Part shown: piece after piece, positions 1 to 12,985 of the stretch
Position numbering within the stretch: position 1 is the stretch's first letter
Layout: each line of letters opens with the position of its first letter
DNA from: Acidobacteriota bacterium
GTDB lineage: Bacteria > Acidobacteriota > Terriglobia > Terriglobales > Acidobacteriaceae
Length of the DNA: 51,578 nucleotides
Assembly (NCBI GenBank): GCA_003225055.1
Contig: QIAU01000196.1
Coordinates: 1-51,578, forward strand
Direction: 5' to 3'
Translations under genes and position numbers: made by a program
The notes under the pieces: generated by a model
What the model was told of the DNA's origin: nothing
What the model saw: the letters and a program-made list of their open reading frames with translations, nothing else
Database searches by the model: none

Positions 1-267
1 AGTCCAGACGTAGCGCTGGTTACCAGAATTGCGTAATTGGCTGGCGAGATCCATGGCCCGTGGAAAATATTCTTTGAAATAGCGGTGAACCACGGCTGTC
101 TGTGTATCGATAAAGCCTGCGTCAAAATGACACTTAAACATTACTAGAACGCGCTCCACCGCGGGATCAGGCGTGGATGAGGCTGAGGCCTGAAACGCGA
201 ACAATGCGGGCGCTTTCCACAACAAAGCACTGCCTAAGACGGACTTTATGAATGTGCGGCGCTGCAT
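1..267 (-). CDS. DUF5054-like exported protein, N-terminal part (runs off the window)
   Basis: An open frame of 89 codons begins at an ATG at 267 and continues past position 1, so only the N-terminus is visible. It opens with MQRRTFIKSVLGSALL, a twin-arginine-like signal followed by a hydrophobic stretch and an Ala-rich cleavage region, so export is likely. The mature part contains VLVMFKCHFDAGFID, then HRYFKEYFPRAM and RYVWT. This matches my memory of the start of DUF5054 proteins, a glycoside-hydrolase-like family in which the segment usually reads FKTHLDxGFTD. It lies 197 bp downstream of the broken LacI regulator on the same strand. No catalytic region is visible, so the function is open. 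Confidence 0.6.
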   Translation of the reverse strand, partial: MQRRTFIKSVLGSALLWKAPALFAFQASASSTPDPAVERVLVMFKCHFDAGFIDTQTAVVHRYFKEYFPRAMDLASQLRNSGNQRYVWT

Positions 268-464
268 GTCCTACTCAGACTAGAAATTAACGTCACTCCA
301 AACCAGGGTTGCGATCGAGTTCGAAGGTTTGCCGCTCCCATGCCGAGAACTTATATATTCGTTTCTTTTTAATCTTATCGAATCTTGTCACAACGTCTAC
401 GCTGCACCCGCAGCTTATCGATTTCAGTGAAACATAAGAAAGATGAGCTGTATTTTCTAACTTT

Positions 465-1570
465 CTAACTGGTTGGTGCTGATTCGGAAATACTGGAGTC
501 CCGTTGCGCTGCCGAGACAAAAAGTCCGAATCCGCAGGACTCCCGTATCCGAAGTTCTGGTTGCAGCTTTCGCAGAACTGGAGCACTATTGTCTTCCTCG
601 ATCCTTTGAATGAGCAGTTCTGCCGCCTCGCTACCTAATTGGTGCTTGGGCAATTCCACCGTCGTCAATCTGGGGCGGAAAACTCCTAACCAGGGATAGT
701 CAACGAAGCTTACCAAGCCGAAATCTTCGGGGCAGGTTAGTCCTATTTCTCCAGCCGCCTTCAGCAATCCAATGGTCATGAGGTGATTGGCTACATAGAC
801 TCCGTCCGGTCGCTGAGATAGCAAAGCATGGCCGGCGCGGAAACCAGACTCAATGCGGTAATCGCCTTCGACGACCAGTTGGGGCTCGAAGCAGAGTTTT
901 TCTGCATCTAGTGCGTCCCGAAATCCGCGATAGCGCTCTCTTGCACTGCTGACTTTCCTGGGGCCGCTAACCAGGCCTATGCGGCGCCGGCCAGCACGCG
1001 CAAGATGGCGCACAGCTTCGTAGGCACCTTGATAGTCGTCGCCGGCCACAGCATCCTTGGTCAATTGTGGATAGGTGCGCATCACCAGGACAAAGGGAAT
1101 GTTTACCTCCTTGATCATCTGGCGCAAAGACGGACGCAGGTCACCTGCGGTTTTCGTGAGCAGGATTCCATCCACCCGTTTCGACAGCAATAACTCCAAC
1201 CCGTTCTCTTCTTCTTTTTCAAGAATGTCGTCACTGTTGCAGAGCAAGAGGTTGTAACCGCGTCTCTGCGCGGCATCCTCGGCGCCGCGAACGACCATGG
1301 GGAAAAAGGATTGGCAATGTCGGTAACAATCATGCCGATTGTCTGGGTCTTCTGTTCAAATAACCTACGGGCAATGAGATTGGGACGGTAGTTCAGCTTG
1401 CGAATCGCGTCTTCCACCCGTTGGCGGCGCGCCTTGCCAACGTGGGCCTTCTTATTGATGACCGCCGAAACAGTAAAAATGGATACCCCTGATTCGCGCG
1501 CAACATCGGCGATACTTGCGGCCTTCCCCGGCTGCTTTGCCTTTGGCTTAGTTTTTTTGGCAGACGGCAT
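465..1570 (-). pseudogene. LacI-family transcriptional regulator split by a frameshift
   Basis: From an ATG at 1570 the frame encodes a basic tail and a LacI helix-turn-helix (SIADVARESGVSIFTVSAVI, then NYRPNLIARRL). It continues to TDIANPF and then loses homology. The sensor domain resumes in another frame at about 1298 with MVVRGAEDAAQRRGYNLLLC and runs to 465, including the typical GYRIE/SGFRAG and DFGLVSFVD segments. Together they give about 367 residues, a normal LacI length. One extra T in the run TTTTTCCCC (plus-strand 1299-1307) would restore NPFFPMVV exactly. Either the gene is freshly inactivated or this is a homopolymer sequencing error. The two halves are otherwise intact. The target is unknown; carbohydrate genes nearby are the natural candidates. 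Confidence 0.85.
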
Positions 1571-1896
1571 ACTTTGACGGCAACATATCAGAATTGAGGT
1601 CTATCTTCAAAAAGTTTAGTGGCGATATATTTTCGAGCTTAGTCCGGATTGGGTACCACAAAATCCAGGACCAAAGCGTCGAGCTCGTAACCAGCGTGAA
1701 TAAATGGCCTGAGAATCCGCAAGGTCAGGCACCAAACGAATCACAATCGCTGATAGTAAGCGGATTTTCGTTGTCAGCACGTCCAAGCCTCGACAACTCC
1801 GATGACGCCGACGGCCAGGAAACTTCCTCAACCATGTCACTACCACATCCGCCGGAACTGGGGCATCAATGCGCGGGCATACTTCAGGCTTCGAGC
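1571..1896. other. Gene-free stretch between LacI regulator and integrase remnant
   Basis: No frame here shows a recognisable protein family or a convincing ribosome-binding site. It probably holds the lacI promoter next to 1570 and decayed remains of the integrase C-terminus. The short open frames have no family resemblance. Confidence 0.4.
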
Positions 1897-2252
1897 TTAT
1901 GGGTTGGGTTGCAACAAGCTGCGTTCCATCCGGTAGGGTTCGCGTTGACTTCTCATTCCAGTATCGCGCATCAAGATGACAACGTCACGAAAGAGATCGC
2001 TGGTTTGCTTTGCCACTTGCAACCAGCAGCCGCAGCGAGCAATTTTCTTTCTGCGGCATCATCGAGGCTGAGTGATCGTCCGGGTTCCTTCATAAGCTTG
2101 ATCTTCGGAGCGCGGCTGATCAGTTTCCACTCTTCTGCTTTGTGAAGCATTCGCCTCAACGTCCGTAGTGCGCAATTGGCATTCGCGAACGAGCGGGGGA
2201 TTTTGAGCCGATCGATGCAATCGCCGCCAATCTCGTCCAGTCGCACATTCAC
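1897..2252 (-). pseudogene. Tyrosine recombinase (phage-type integrase) remnant
   Basis: The minus strand from 2252 encodes NCALRTLRRMLHKAEEWKLI followed by APKIKLMKEPGR and LDDAAERKLLAAA, the core-binding domain and linker of a phage-type integrase. At about 2010 the frame shifts by one. The other frame continues LFRDVVILMRDTGMRSQREP, which contains the first catalytic Arg box (TGMRxxE-like). It then stops at 1897-1899. The remaining catalytic boxes (HxxR, H and Tyr) are absent, so the gene is dead. It marks a former integration event next to TonB receptor 1. The family resembles the integrase fragment at 49278-49630, though the two pieces cover different parts of the protein. Confidence 0.75.
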
Positions 2253-2316
2253 GACATCTGTCTTGGTCCTTGAAGAAAAGCTGGCCTTGCCGGCCGGGCT
2301 TCAAAGTTTCGGGCAC

Positions 2317-5300
2317 TCAAAAGGAGAATCTTAAAGCAAACTGCATCACGCGGGGATCACCCGCCAGCGAGGTGATCTTGCCGAAGCTGCCGGAATTGAC
2401 GTTGTTGGTCGGCAGCCCAAACTGCGGCGTGTTGAGAAGGTTGAAAAGCTCCCAACGGAACTCCAGATCCCGCGATTCTCCGAAGTAGGAGAAGACGCGC
2501 ACCAGCCCGAGGTCCACGTTGGAATAGCCCGGCCCGCGCATGTTGTTGCGTGGGCAGGTGCCAAGACGCGGCACCAGCGCCGGGTTGCTCGGATCCGGGT
2601 TGGGCGCCAGCGGCCGGGCAAATTGAGTGGTATCGAACCAACGATCGATTGTCTGCTGTCCAGCCGGCAGACTTCCGCTCCCCAAACAGTCGGCAAGCGC
2701 ATTGGTCAAGCCGCCGCGGACCTGCACGAAGCTGTTGTTGCTGCTGGAGAAGATGGTGAACGGCCTGCCGCCGTGGAACTGACCTGCGCTGCTCAGCCGC
2801 CATCCACCGAGGACGTACGACAGCAGGCCACTCGTCAACATCGATTTGCCGGGCCCGAAAGGCAGCTCATACACGTAGCCGAACGCGAAGCGCTGCCGGA
2901 AGTCGAAGTCGCTGTCGCCGCGCTGCTGACGCAGGTCGTGTTCGTTCTCGAGGAAGCTGTTAGAACCGCTGGCGCTGATCAGGTGCTCTTGTACTTGGTC
3001 GATGGAGTGCGACCAGGTGTATGCGGCGGTGAAGGTCAGGCCGCGGTTGAAGCGTTTTTGCGCGCTCAGCTCGAGGCCGTGGTACGTGGAGTTGCCGACG
3101 TTGTCGCGGTACTCAATGGCGCCGAGGTTCGAGTAGGGAATGAAGGGAGCGGCGATTCCGGGACAAGTCGGCTGCCCGGCCACTGTCGTGCATGCTCTGC
3201 CCAGCGAGTCGAAGTAGATCTGGTTCAGGTTGCGCAGGATGGAAAGATGCGTCCCCTTCGTGCCGACGTACTCTCCGGTAACCACCATCTGCCACGGCAA
3301 CTGGTGCTCTATGCCCAAGTTCCACTGGTCAACTTCGGGCTGTACGTTATTGGGATTCACTGCCCGCAAACGAATGTTAGAGAGGACAGCCACGCCCGGT
3401 GGGCAAGGCGCCGCTGTGCAAATCGCACTTGGGTCGACCGACACATTGAACCCCGAGGCCAGGCGCATGCCGTTGGCGGTGGTGCTGTTCGAACTCGACG
3501 TGACCGAGTTGTTGACCAAGAAGGGCGGGTTCAGGAACATCTGGTCTTCACTGCCGGCGCGCTCAAACAGCATGTAAAAACGCCCATAGCCGGCACGCAC
3601 GACGGTGCTGGGGAAAAACTGATACGCGAGCCCGATACGAGGGGCAAAATTGTTCTTGTCCGGCTTCACCAGCGAACGCCCAACCTCCGAAGCTGCGCTG
3701 CACGGCGGGGCATTTCGGCCGGGACAGAACAGCGCCCCGATGGCGTTTACCGCGGTGGGATTAGGATTCAGCAGGTTGGACATACGGTCCGCGCCGCTGT
3801 ACGGCCACGTGGCGTAGTCATAACGCAGGCCGAGGTTGAGGGCCAACTTGGGCGTGAGTTTCCAATCGTCCTGCACGAATTCAGACAGCATCCATAGCCG
3901 CGCGTCGGACACGGCGAGGTTTGAAAGCTGCGCCGCTTGCGGATACCCGAGCAGGAAGTCGGCCAATCCGATACCCGTGCGGTTCCCGTCGAAACTCAAC
4001 TGGCCGCGCATGGCAGGAACGTCGAGAAAGATGTTGCGCATCGGGACGCGGGCATCCACGCCGAACTTTAGTTGGTGCTTGCCCACTGTGAAGTTGAGCG
4101 TCTCCAGCCACTGGTATTCGTTGGTGTATTGGAATTTCGGCAGGAAGTCGGGGGAACCCCAGTTATCCACGCCGCCAATTGATAGCGTGCTATTCGACTG
4201 CGTGCCACCAGCGGAGCTGATTGCGATGCGCGGAATTCCGCCGCTGTAGAGGGGATTATCGGCGACACCTTTAAAGCCGAAATCGGCCAGCGTATTCAAT
4301 CCGAACGGAGCCTGCACCCCGCGTGACCAGTTGCGTCCCCAGCCGATGTGGAATTCATTTACCAGCCGCGTGCTGAACACGTGGTTCCAGCCCACGGACA
4401 CGCCGGCACCATTCATTTGCAACCGGCCATTGGCGGAGGAACTCGTTCCATCAAGGACCCCGCCAAACGTGCCCGGAATGTAGCGGAAGCGGTGCGAGTT
4501 GCTGTAGCGCACCCAAACGCTGTTGCTTGAATTAGGGTTCCAATCGAAGCGTCCCGTGTAATTGTTGGTGTCGTCCTGTAAGGCGCGCACGTTGGTGAAG
4601 TTGCCGACGTTCGATAACGCGCCGGAGCCGGTGAAGTTTGGATTTGGAACCAGCGCCAGGATCTTGGCCGCAATCGGGTCGATGCAGTTCTTGACGCTGC
4701 CTGGCCGGCCGTCGGGGATCATATTGTTCCTGGGCATGCCGGTATTAGCGGTGGTGAACGCCGTTCCCGGACCGATGCAGTCGCCCACTCGATCCACCAT
4801 CGCGGTATAGCCAGCAGCCGAGAAATCGCCGATGCGCTCATTTGCGGTCGGTACGTTGGCCTGATAGAAGCGGCCGCGACGGATGCGCGTGCCTTCGTAG
4901 TTGAAGAAGAAGAATGCCTTGTTCTTCGCCACGGGACCGCCCACCTGCCCGCCGAACTGATTCTGCACGTGGTTGGGGCGGTCGCGTCGGGCGCGGTTCG
5001 TGAAGAAGTCATTTGCGTCAAAAACCTTGTTCCGCAGGTACTCGTAAGCTAGGCCGTGGAACGCGTTGGTGCCACTCTTCGTGGTGACGTTGACCAGCGA
5101 CCCCGGGCTCCGGCCGTTCTCGGCGGAATACGGATTGGTCGAAATCTTGAACTCCTGGATCGCGTCCACCGATGGCCGCACAATCTGCGTGGTCAGTTCC
5201 TGCACATTTTCTGAAAACGAGTTGTTGTCCACGCCGTCGAGCACGAAGTTGTTTTGCAGCGAGCGCACCCCGTGAACGTTGACCGCGCCCGTGCGTCCGG

Positions 5301-5826
5301 ATGCCGTGCCCCCGCCTTGCTCGGTATATCGGTCGCCTTGCACCCCGGGGATCAGTCCCAGCAGATCGTCCCAGTTGCGGATGCTCAGCGGCATCAGCGC
5401 GATCATCCGGTTCTCGACGACCGCGCCGGGCATCGCGTCCTGGGTAGACAGCAGCGGCGCAGCCGACGTGACCGTCACTGATTCGGTTGCTGTGCCCACC
5501 TGCGCCTTGAAGTCGAAACGGGCACGCTGCCCTAAGTCGAGATGTACCTCGGTGACTTCTTTTCGAAAGCCCGGCGCGGCCAGCGTGACGCGGTAGTCGC
5601 CAATCGGCAGACTGGCAAAGGTGTAGTAGCCGGTGGTATTGGTGAGGGTTGTGATTTCTGCGTTGGTCGCCTTGTTCTGGGCGGTGACCTTAGCGCCGGC
5701 CAGAACCGCGCCCGAGGGGTCAGTGACGAGACCGGTCAAACTTGCCATGTTCACTTGCGCAATCGCAGTCGTGGAAACGGTAAACAGCGCCAGGCCGAGG
5801 CAGAAGGCTATAGAGCGCTTGGTCAT
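2317..5826 (-). CDS. Oar-like TonB-dependent receptor 1 with carboxypeptidase-regulatory-like domain
   Basis: An outer-membrane receptor of 1169 residues. The start at 5826 is chosen because it is preceded by AGGGGGTG and opens a clear signal peptide (MTKRSIAFCLGLALFTVSTT, cleavage after AIAQ). An in-frame ATG 56 codons upstream gives a non-signal-like extension. Residues about 30-110 form a CarboxypepD_reg-like beta sandwich (GLVTDPSGAVLAGAKVT, GDYRVTLAAPGF). The plug follows (GVRSLQNNFVLDGVDNNSF, DAIQEFKISTNPYSAENG, NVTTKSGTNAFHG), then a long beta barrel with repeated TonB-receptor phrases such as NLGLRYDYA. It ends in Phe (ALRFSF), the usual outer-membrane insertion signal. The substrate is unknown; glycan fragments are inferred from neighbouring rhamnosidases. 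It lies divergent from the GH106 gene, with a pseudogene between. Confidence 0.92.
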   Translation of the reverse strand: MTKRSIAFCLGLALFTVSTTAIAQVNMASLTGLVTDPSGAVLAGAKVTAQNKATNAEITTLTNTTGYYTFASLPIGDYRVTLAAPGFRKEVTEVHLDLGQRARFDFKAQVGTATESVTVTSAAPLLSTQDAMPGAVVENRMIALMPLSIRNWDDLLGLIPGVQGDRYTEQGGGTASGRTGAVNVHGVRSLQNNFVLDGVDNNSFSENVQELTTQIVRPSVDAIQEFKISTNPYSAENGRSPGSLVNVTTKSGTNAFHGLAYEYLRNKVFDANDFFTNRARRDRPNHVQNQFGGQVGGPVAKNKAFFFFNYEGTRIRRGRFYQANVPTANERIGDFSAAGYTAMVDRVGDCIGPGTAFTTANTGMPRNNMIPDGRPGSVKNCIDPIAAKILALVPNPNFTGSGALSNVGNFTNVRALQDDTNNYTGRFDWNPNSSNSVWVRYSNSHRFRYIPGTFGGVLDGTSSSANGRLQMNGAGVSVGWNHVFSTRLVNEFHIGWGRNWSRGVQAPFGLNTLADFGFKGVADNPLYSGGIPRIAISSAGGTQSNSTLSIGGVDNWGSPDFLPKFQYTNEYQWLETLNFTVGKHQLKFGVDARVPMRNIFLDVPAMRGQLSFDGNRTGIGLADFLLGYPQAAQLSNLAVSDARLWMLSEFVQDDWKLTPKLALNLGLRYDYATWPYSGADRMSNLLNPNPTAVNAIGALFCPGRNAPPCSAASEVGRSLVKPDKNNFAPRIGLAYQFFPSTVVRAGYGRFYMLFERAGSEDQMFLNPPFLVNNSVTSSSNSTTANGMRLASGFNVSVDPSAICTAAPCPPGVAVLSNIRLRAVNPNNVQPEVDQWNLGIEHQLPWQMVVTGEYVGTKGTHLSILRNLNQIYFDSLGRACTTVAGQPTCPGIAAPFIPYSNLGAIEYRDNVGNSTYHGLELSAQKRFNRGLTFTAAYTWSHSIDQVQEHLISASGSNSFLENEHDLRQQRGDSDFDFRQRFAFGYVYELPFGPGKSMLTSGLLSYVLGGWRLSSAGQFHGGRPFTIFSSSNNSFVQVRGGLTNALADCLGSGSLPAGQQTIDRWFDTTQFARPLAPNPDPSNPALVPRLGTCPRNNMRGPGYSNVDLGLVRVFSYFGESRDLEFRWELFNLLNTPQFGLPTNNVNSGSFGKITSLAGDPRVMQFALRFSF

Positions 5827-6101
5827 AACACACCCCCTGGAGAAGGTGCGGATCACGCACCAGGAGACCTCACCAAAGCGGGCATGAAATATCATCCTAC
5901 GCGCCAATTGGCAAGCGAATTGTGGGTTTGACGTTAACCGGTTTGGGCGAAGTGGGATATTAGCGCCACCTACGTACGTATTTGCGGTAAACATCGGGTC
6001 GCTTGGGCCGTGAACAGGCCCTCTACAACCGACTCATTTTCGGGTATTGTGGGCAACCGAAAACTCGAGGAGGGGCTCGCATGCGCAGCCGAAGCCCACA
6101 C

Positions 6102-6540
6102 ATGGGTTGGAAGGAAGCATCGCGGGGGATGACAACAAGACCTATCGGCTGCTTCCATTCCGGGCGCCGAGGGAATGCGCTGCATCACTCTGGAGTTCGC
6201 CTATACAGGCCACGAGGAGAAACGGTCATTGCTGGTCGGATTTTCGATCCGGAACGCTTTCGCGGCTGGAGCGGCAGCGACAACGTGGGCTTCACCATCT
6301 CGGTGACTGACGCCACTCCGTCGTATCTTCCCGGCCCGCTGCCTGCCGGCGGGTGGCATTTGAATGCTGGTAGTACCGAATATCCGGACCCCCGCGCATT
6401 CGCGGTATACGGCAAAAATTTCCGACTGCGGGGGCGCACGTCGGCTCCCGTCTTCCTTCCGCAACTACCCACGACGCGTCGTGAGCATCGAGGTGGAAAA
6501 GAGACAAGGGATCGATCTTTACCGCGGTCCGCCAAATTGA
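6102..6540 (+). pseudogene. CehA/McbA-type metallohydrolase, decayed N-terminal domain
   Basis: Read across frames, this stretch rebuilds a coherent protein piece: GDDNKTYRLLPFRAP, then EGMRCITLEFAYTGHEEKR and LLVG, then IFDPERFRGWSG and ATPSYLPGPLPAGGWHL, then PNIRTPAHSRYTAKI. This matches my memory of the N-terminal domain of PHP-fold CehA/McbA proteins. Frame changes occur near 6169, 6241 and 6362. The frame ends at 6538-6540 just after LYRG, where intact proteins begin their metal-binding GDLHxHT box, so the catalytic domain is missing. It lies between TonB receptor 1 and the GH106 gene. No intact open frame here should be annotated as a functional gene. The segment 5827-6101 holds only divergent upstream sequence, including an AGGAGG-like motif near 6070. 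Confidence 0.65.
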
Positions 6541-6727
6541 GGCACCCCACCTACGTCTTCATCGAGGCTCCACCCGGGCCCTCGTACCCCGAACCCTAGC
6601 CAGGTGGCCGGACTTAGAATGGCAGGCACCTTGTTTCCGGTTTGTCCGAGGGCAGAAGAAAGGGAATCACCACCGGCAGTATACGCGCGGATGGCAAGCT
6701 GAAACGGCTGGCCGCATAGGAGGACCC

Positions 6728-9559
6728 TTGACCAGGACTATAGTATGGGGCGTTCTGCTTTTTCTTTCTTGGCTCGAAATCCCCGCGAGTCTTGCGCAGG
6801 CGGATTCGAGTCTGATCCGGCTGAAAGAGTCGTTCGCACACCCGCCGGATGACTGCCGGATCATGATGCGCTGGTGGTGGTTCGGGCCGGCTGTCGCAAA
6901 AACAGAAATCCGGCGGGAACTCGAACAGATGAAAACAGCAGGCATTGGAGGCGTGGAGATCGCTACCCTGTATCCGCTGGCTTTGGATGATCCCCAAACC
7001 GGTTTCCTCAATCTGACCTATCTTTCAGAAGAGCATATTGATGCCCTTCGCTTTGCTGCCGCAGAGGCCAGGGCTCTGGGGATGCGGACCGATATTACCC
7101 TGGGAAGCGGCTGGCCTTTTGGTGGTCCCCACATCCCCATAACCCAGGCTGCAGGTGAAATGCGAGTTGAGACCGTCGCGATTCCATCCGGCGCGCGTTC
7201 GATCGCAATGCCCGGCGTCACGGCTGGCGAGCAACTGGTCGCGACCTTCTGGGTTCCGGGTTCCGGTGATGCGCTTGCCTTCAAGGACGCGAAGCAGGCT
7301 GCGACGTCGGCGATCGAAAACGGCCGGCTGCAGATTTCCCCCGAACTGAGTGGGCAGTCGAGCGCAGTCTTCTTCATCTCCAGCCGCACCGGAATGACGG
7401 TGAAACGCCCGGCGGTGGGAGCGGAGGGCTTTGTCCTCGACCACTACGATCAGAAGGCCATCGCCACTCATCTGCACTCGGTTGGAGACCGCTTAATGGA
7501 AGCATTCGGTGATCATTTCCCTTACGCAGTATTCAGCGACAGCCTGGAGGATTACGGATCCGATTGGACAGGCGATTTAATCGAGCAGTTTCGCCAGCGC
7601 CGTGGCTACGACCTCACTCCCCATTTGCCGGCGCTGCTCGCCGATGCCGGGCCGGAGACGTCCGCAGTCCGACACGATTGGGGGAAGACGCTCACCGAGC
7701 TGGCCAACGAGCGCTACCTCGCGCCGCTGCACGCATGGGCGCTCGAACATCACACCTTGCTGCGCTCGCAGACCTACGGATTTCCTCCCGTCACCCTCTC
7801 CAGCAACCAATACGCAGACCTTCCCGAAGGGGAGGGCAAGGCAACTCTCAAGATGTGGCGGCAGTTCTCCGATACGCGCTGGGCGGCGTCGGCAGGTCAT
7901 CTCTTTGGCAGGCCCGTCATCTCTTCGGAGACCTGGACCTGGTTGCATTCTCCAGCTTTTCGTGCCACCCCGCTCGATATGAAGGTGGAAGCCGATTTGC
8001 ATTTCCTGCAGGGCATCAACCAACTGGTTGGCCACGGCTGGCCTTACTCGCCGGAGCTTGCCGGAGAGCCGGGATGGCGCATGTATGCCGCCGGCGCCTT
8101 TAATGCCCATAATCCCTGGTGGTTTGCCATGCCGGATCTGGCCGGATATCTAGAGCGCGTTAGCTTTGCCCTGCGCCAGGGCAATCCGGCCAACGATGTG
8201 GCGTTGCTGTTACCTAACGATGACGCTTGGGCCAGTTTCACCGTTAAGAGCGATTCGTCTGCTTCGGTAACCACAAAAGCCGGCTTCAACACTCGTGGAG
8301 TAAACCTAAGCATCGATGAATCCATGGGACAGCTGCTAGGGAATAACGTCATCGCACAGATTCTCGATGCAGGTTTCAACCTGGACTTCATCGACGGGGA
8401 TGCCGTCGACACTCTCGGCATTGGCTATCCCGTCCTGGTCCTGCCTGGCATGCAGCGAATACCACCAGCCACTTACCGGAAGATCGAGCAGTACGCAATG
8501 CGCGGGGGGATTGTCATGGCTACGCGTCGTTTGCCTTCCGCCGCTCCCGGGTTCTTGAACCGAGAGGCAGACAGCCAACAGATCCAGGAGATCTCCCAAC
8601 GCTTGTTCCGCGACCAGGGCGCGGTGGGTCACTTTCTGGAAGACGAGAGCCAGCTGGGAAGGGCTATCGCAAGCTATTACAAACCGGAGGTCATTTTTTC
8701 TCCGCGGTCTGCGGAGATCGGTTTCATTCGCCGCCAACTCAGCACCGGGGACCTGTACTTCATCGCGAATACCGGCAATCATCCGCTTAGCGTGGTAGCA
8801 AAGTTCCGTCACTCCGCAAAATATGCCGAGTGGTGGGATCCTTTCACCGGCCGGACTTTCCCGGTGGAGAATCCTGCCAAAATCGACCTCTCCTTGCAGC
8901 CTTATGAATCGCGGCTGATCTTTCTAACCAATTCTGCTATCAAGCCGGAGCCTGTACGGATTTGGGACCCTCCGTCTAAGGTGATCGATCTCTCCTCTGA
9001 TTGGAACCTTACCTTCAAGGGCTTGAATCGGACGATCCACATGGCTACCCTCCACTCGTGGAGTGAAGAGGAACCTTTCAAATACTATTCCGGGCTAGTC
9101 ACTTACGACAAAATCGTCGACCTCCCGGCCGATCTGATCTCTGGGAGCCTAATTCTGGATTTCGGAGAAGGCACACCGGTGGTGCCGCCTGATCCCCTGC
9201 CGACATTTAATCTGCGAGCCTTTCTGGAAGGACCAGTGCGGGAAGCGGCGGAGGTCTACGTCAACGGCCAGCGCGCAGGCGTGGTATGGCATCCGCCCTA
9301 CACCATTGATCTGACTTCATGGCTGAGAGCGGGGAAAAACCAACTGCGCATCGTCGTCGGCAATACGGCGATTAACTCCCTGGCTGGAAGCGCCCTCCCT
9401 GACTATCGCCTGCTGAACGATCGCTATGGCGAGCGGTTTCGTCCGCAGGGAATGGACAACCTCGAGCCTCTGCCGTCTGGCATTCTCGGCGGTCTGCGGC
9501 TGAGGGTGAGTTCGCGTCATCGAAGGCTGGCGCGCGCATCCGCTGGCTCCAAGGATTAA
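6728..9559 (+). CDS. GH106-like alpha-L-rhamnosidase, secreted
   Basis: A predicted exported glycoside hydrolase of 943 residues. The start is a TTG at 6728, supported by AGGAGG four bases upstream and by the signal peptide it opens (MTRTIVWGVLLFLSWLEIPA, then SLAQA). The catalytic (beta/alpha)8 region begins with RWWWFGPAVAKTEIRRELEQ near residue 48. It carries FSDSLEDYGSDW near 268 and ISSETWTW near 396, whose acidic residues are candidates for the active site. The C-terminus (about 820-943) is a beta-sandwich of the sugar-binding type (VYVNGQRAGVVWHPPYTIDL). Known GH106 enzymes remove terminal alpha-L-rhamnose from plant polysaccharides. It is convergent with the GH78 gene of the rhamnose operon and is about 190 residues shorter than the second GH106 protein in this window. 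Confidence 0.85.
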   Translation: MTRTIVWGVLLFLSWLEIPASLAQADSSLIRLKESFAHPPDDCRIMMRWWWFGPAVAKTEIRRELEQMKTAGIGGVEIATLYPLALDDPQTGFLNLTYLSEEHIDALRFAAAEARALGMRTDITLGSGWPFGGPHIPITQAAGEMRVETVAIPSGARSIAMPGVTAGEQLVATFWVPGSGDALAFKDAKQAATSAIENGRLQISPELSGQSSAVFFISSRTGMTVKRPAVGAEGFVLDHYDQKAIATHLHSVGDRLMEAFGDHFPYAVFSDSLEDYGSDWTGDLIEQFRQRRGYDLTPHLPALLADAGPETSAVRHDWGKTLTELANERYLAPLHAWALEHHTLLRSQTYGFPPVTLSSNQYADLPEGEGKATLKMWRQFSDTRWAASAGHLFGRPVISSETWTWLHSPAFRATPLDMKVEADLHFLQGINQLVGHGWPYSPELAGEPGWRMYAAGAFNAHNPWWFAMPDLAGYLERVSFALRQGNPANDVALLLPNDDAWASFTVKSDSSASVTTKAGFNTRGVNLSIDESMGQLLGNNVIAQILDAGFNLDFIDGDAVDTLGIGYPVLVLPGMQRIPPATYRKIEQYAMRGGIVMATRRLPSAAPGFLNREADSQQIQEISQRLFRDQGAVGHFLEDESQLGRAIASYYKPEVIFSPRSAEIGFIRRQLSTGDLYFIANTGNHPLSVVAKFRHSAKYAEWWDPFTGRTFPVENPAKIDLSLQPYESRLIFLTNSAIKPEPVRIWDPPSKVIDLSSDWNLTFKGLNRTIHMATLHSWSEEEPFKYYSGLVTYDKIVDLPADLISGSLILDFGEGTPVVPPDPLPTFNLRAFLEGPVREAAEVYVNGQRAGVVWHPPYTIDLTSWLRAGKNQLRIVVGNTAINSLAGSALPDYRLLNDRYGERFRPQGMDNLEPLPSGILGGLRLRVSSRHRRLARASAGSKD

Positions 9560-9815
9560 GCGATACTCAGCGGAAGCGTAGTTGACGCTGTTTCCTTCCC
9601 GAACACCAGTTGTTCGGCTTCGAAACGCCGAGGATGAGCGCGAAGCGAATAATCCCCTGTGACAGGTATTTAATTTTGCGATCAAAGGAAAAAAGGGACG
9701 ACGTTGCTGGATACGCCAATTTTCGCGCCTTCCGCATCACGAATGCACTTCACCTTTCTCACCGACCGCCGCCGGCGCAGGAAACTTCACATCTTCGACG
9801 TCACGGATCTGACAT

Positions 9816-12959
<3,144 letters not shown>

Positions 12960-12985
12960 CGAGGTGCTCCTCCTCTTACCCAGCA

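Noticed and set aside
293-586. A 97-codon minus-strand open frame beside the LacI gene
   Set aside because: It overlaps the well-supported C-terminus of the LacI regulator in another frame and has no own support.
1594-2145. A 183-codon plus-strand open frame
   Set aside because: It is antisense to the integrase remnant, and its translation resembles no family.
2623-3897. A 424-codon open frame on the plus strand
   Set aside because: It lies entirely antisense to TonB receptor 1, has no ribosome site or family resemblance, and arises from the high-GC codon pattern of the receptor.
6003-6599. A 198-codon open frame that could pass as a hypothetical protein
   Set aside because: Only its middle matches a family (FRGWSG...LPGPLPAGGW). 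Neighbouring parts of the same protein lie in other frames, so it is a pseudogene segment.
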